From the NCBI GenBank assembly GCA_002502365.1, contig DAOJ01000042.1, positions 1 through 6,361 on the forward strand: 6,361 bases of DNA. Direction: 5' to 3'. The stretch comes from Euryarchaeota archaeon UBA106 (GTDB lineage: Archaea; Thermoplasmatota; Poseidoniia; Poseidoniales; Thalassarchaeaceae). The notes under the pieces were generated by a model that was not told where the DNA came from, searched no databases, and saw only the letters and a program-made list of their open reading frames with translations. Shown piece after piece: positions 4,919 to 6,361 of this stretch. Both the position numbers and the translations under genes were made by a program. Positions within the stretch are counted from its first letter, which is position 1, and each line of letters opens with the position of its first letter.

Positions 4919-6361
4919 TAAAGTTCCTCGTCTTCATCAGATGATTTTGTCATCCTGAAGAAGAATGCAGCCATACCTAATACTGCGATTACGAAGGCAA
5001 TGATAACTGGAAATAGTGTTCCTTCGTCATCATCTTCTGCATTTATCCATGTAATTTGTTCACTTGAGGCGGTACCACCTCCAAATGCATCCTCATTCGC
5101 CAATTGAGTCGGTGTTAGTATCTCACAGGTCAAGCTTGCATTGTCCACATCGCTATTCGACCAGGAGAATTGAATTGTGACTTCTTCTCCTGCCTCAACT
5201 AAACCACCAGGAAAAGATGTCATTTGTGCCCCTAACCCAGTTTCAGTAACATCGCATGTGAAATATACAATTGCGGAAGCAGTACCACGATTTGCAATGG
5301 TTGCCATCATGCCAACACCGCCACTTCCTCGTGATACGCTTTCAGCTGGAGTTTGGTAATCAACAGAAACAAATTCGATGTATGGTAAATTGTCATCTAT
5401 CACAATTACTTCATCCCAAGTCAACGGAATTAGGCCCCCACCATAGTGCCCTATGCCGGAATCAGGCTGGCCATCGTTATCATGGTCCGCTTGGGGGTTC
5501 CATGCGGTCTCGTAAGAGATGATGTCAATCGTCGCAGATTCAGTCCAAACACCCCCATCTGCCCAACCGATCTCAACGGTTCTTGGTTTGCCTCCGTCTA
5601 TCAACCCGACACCGTTCTCATCGCTGAAGAATGTTGAGGATGTAGTCTCTTGTGGGCCAAAATCAAGGATACGGAATAGAACTTCGACCGCATCAAATTC
5701 CACTATCTGTGGCCCCATTATGCGCTCCCAGCGGTCGGTAAAGCCACCGCTGCCAATTACATCATCACCCCAGTACAAATCTGCCTTAGCATGCGCACGC
5801 ACATCATGGTCATCGGTACTCATGGCAAAGTTAGTAGAGCCAGATAGAGTGATTTCACCATCAGCATTTACGAATAGAGGGCCGGTTCTATCCAGAGCGG
5901 TGGAATGTAGGGTAAGAGTACCATTGACGACAACTTCGCACCCTAAAAACGACGAATCAGCAACGTCTGCATCTCCATCAATGTCTACCAAACAAGTCTC
6001 AGAATCAGTATCGAGGCCCTTCATATTCCTTGATTCTAGGTCTATAGCATCATAGGAAACAGCTGACCCAACATCAGGAGTTAGCGTGACTGAATCTAAA
6101 CGAACTTCCTGATGACCATAGGCAACTAGGCCAACCCAGATGTTCTCGGTGTTCTCATCGAACTCAAGGGTGAACTGGCTACCATTCGTGTCTACAGGGT
6201 CTGACCCCTCGGGAATCGCTTGACCACCATAAAACGAGTAATCTTCTGGTGCAAAAAATGTTGCACTAAAAGAAACTCCAAATTCAGAACCTGGAATTAA
6301 AACCGCAGAGCGATCAGGCTCTTCCCAATATCCATAACCAGCAAGTCCAGAAGGTGGGTTT
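4915..6361 (-). CDS. Large secreted or surface protein with C-terminal anchor, 5' end outside window
   Basis: The frame is open to the right edge, so the visible 481 residues are the C-terminal part of a longer protein. An ATG at 6024 is internal, not the start. Seen in order: a beta-rich N-terminal part with a possible carbohydrate-binding or jelly-roll look (about 1-100); an acidic DIDGDAD motif (126-132); short repeated strands resembling a beta-solenoid rung (VVNGTLTLHS..., VNADGEITLSGS, 143-175); a thrombospondin-type-3-like calcium motif DHDNDGQPD (291-299); a CARDB-like Ig domain (about 327-414) with ATIANRGTASAIVYF and cysteines at 369 and 412; a linker; one transmembrane helix (about 449-468); and an acidic tail ending in Tyr. 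The C-terminus would anchor the protein with the bulk outside. No catalytic motif is visible. It could be adhesive or structural, or part of a multidomain enzyme whose active domain lies beyond the edge. The TAA stop at 4917-4915 overlaps the convergent gene. Confidence 0.85.
   Translation of the reverse strand, partial: NPPSGLAGYGYWEEPDRSAVLIPGSEFGVSFSATFFAPEDYSFYGGQAIPEGSDPVDTNGSQFTLEFDENTENIWVGLVAYGHQEVRLDSVTLTPDVGSAVSYDAIDLESRNMKGLDTDSETCLVDIDGDADVADSSFLGCEVVVNGTLTLHSTALDRTGPLFVNADGEITLSGSTNFAMSTDDHDVRAHAKADLYWGDDVIGSGGFTDRWERIMGPQIVEFDAVEVLFRILDFGPQETTSSTFFSDENGVGLIDGGKPRTVEIGWADGGVWTESATIDIISYETAWNPQADHDNDGQPDSGIGHYGGGLIPLTWDEVIVIDDNLPYIEFVSVDYQTPAESVSRGSGGVGMMATIANRGTASAIVYFTCDVTETGLGAQMTSFPGGLVEAGEEVTIQFSWSNSDVDNASLTCEILTPTQLANEDAFGGGTASSEQITWINAEDDDEGTLFPVIIAFVIAVLGMAAFFFRMTKSSDEDEELY

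Noticed and set aside
6022..6024. ATG at 6024 as the start of the right-hand minus gene
   Set aside because: The frame stays open for 112 more codons to the edge with similar acidic beta-rich composition. No signal peptide follows this ATG and no ribosome binding site precedes it.
5519..6055. Plus-strand open frame of 178 codons
   Set aside because: It is antisense to the large surface protein, whose frame continues to the window edge with sensible domains. The plus translation is Ser/Pro-rich shadow sequence without a ribosome binding site.

Overview
The window looks like chromosomal DNA from an archaeon, most likely a marine planktonic euryarchaeon of the Poseidoniales (Marine Group II) type. 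This is an inference. It rests on an archaeal-type lone TctA permease, acidic secreted proteins held by single C-terminal helices, a PGF-type motif before one of those helices, purine-rich ribosome binding sites and one candidate leaderless promoter. There is no rRNA, CRISPR array, transposase or phage gene, and no stretch over 300 bases lacks a gene.

Layout. (1) Bases 1-2367, minus strand: a two-gene operon. A membrane-anchored protein of about 551 residues, built from several OB-fold-like beta-barrel units, is followed after 9 bases by a TctA/COG1784-type permease that runs off the left edge, with 234 residues visible. The permease ribosome binding site overlaps the upstream stop codon, so the pair is probably translationally coupled. 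(2) Bases 2368-2425: a short divergent intergenic region with a perfect 15-bp palindrome. (3) Bases 2426-2502, plus strand: a CAU-anticodon tRNA with encoded CCA, followed by a 147-base spacer with a long imperfect hairpin and a TATA-like box. (4) Bases 2650-4918, plus strand: two surface or membrane proteins in tandem. The first has a signal peptide, Ig-like repeats and a C-terminal helix. The second has three N-terminal helices and a large exterior domain with two possible disulfides. (5) Bases 4915-6361, minus strand: the C-terminal 481 residues of a large secreted or surface protein with a C-terminal anchor. It converges on the previous gene with overlapping stop codons.

How the genes may work together. 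Three of the five proteins are cell-surface types with beta-sandwich domains and short charged cytoplasmic tails. The OB-protein and permease pair is the most suggestive functional unit. Classical TctA permeases work with TctB and a periplasmic TctC binding protein. Here the operon partner is an anchored repeat protein of unknown role. No defence system, biosynthetic cluster or mobile element can be supported from the sequence.
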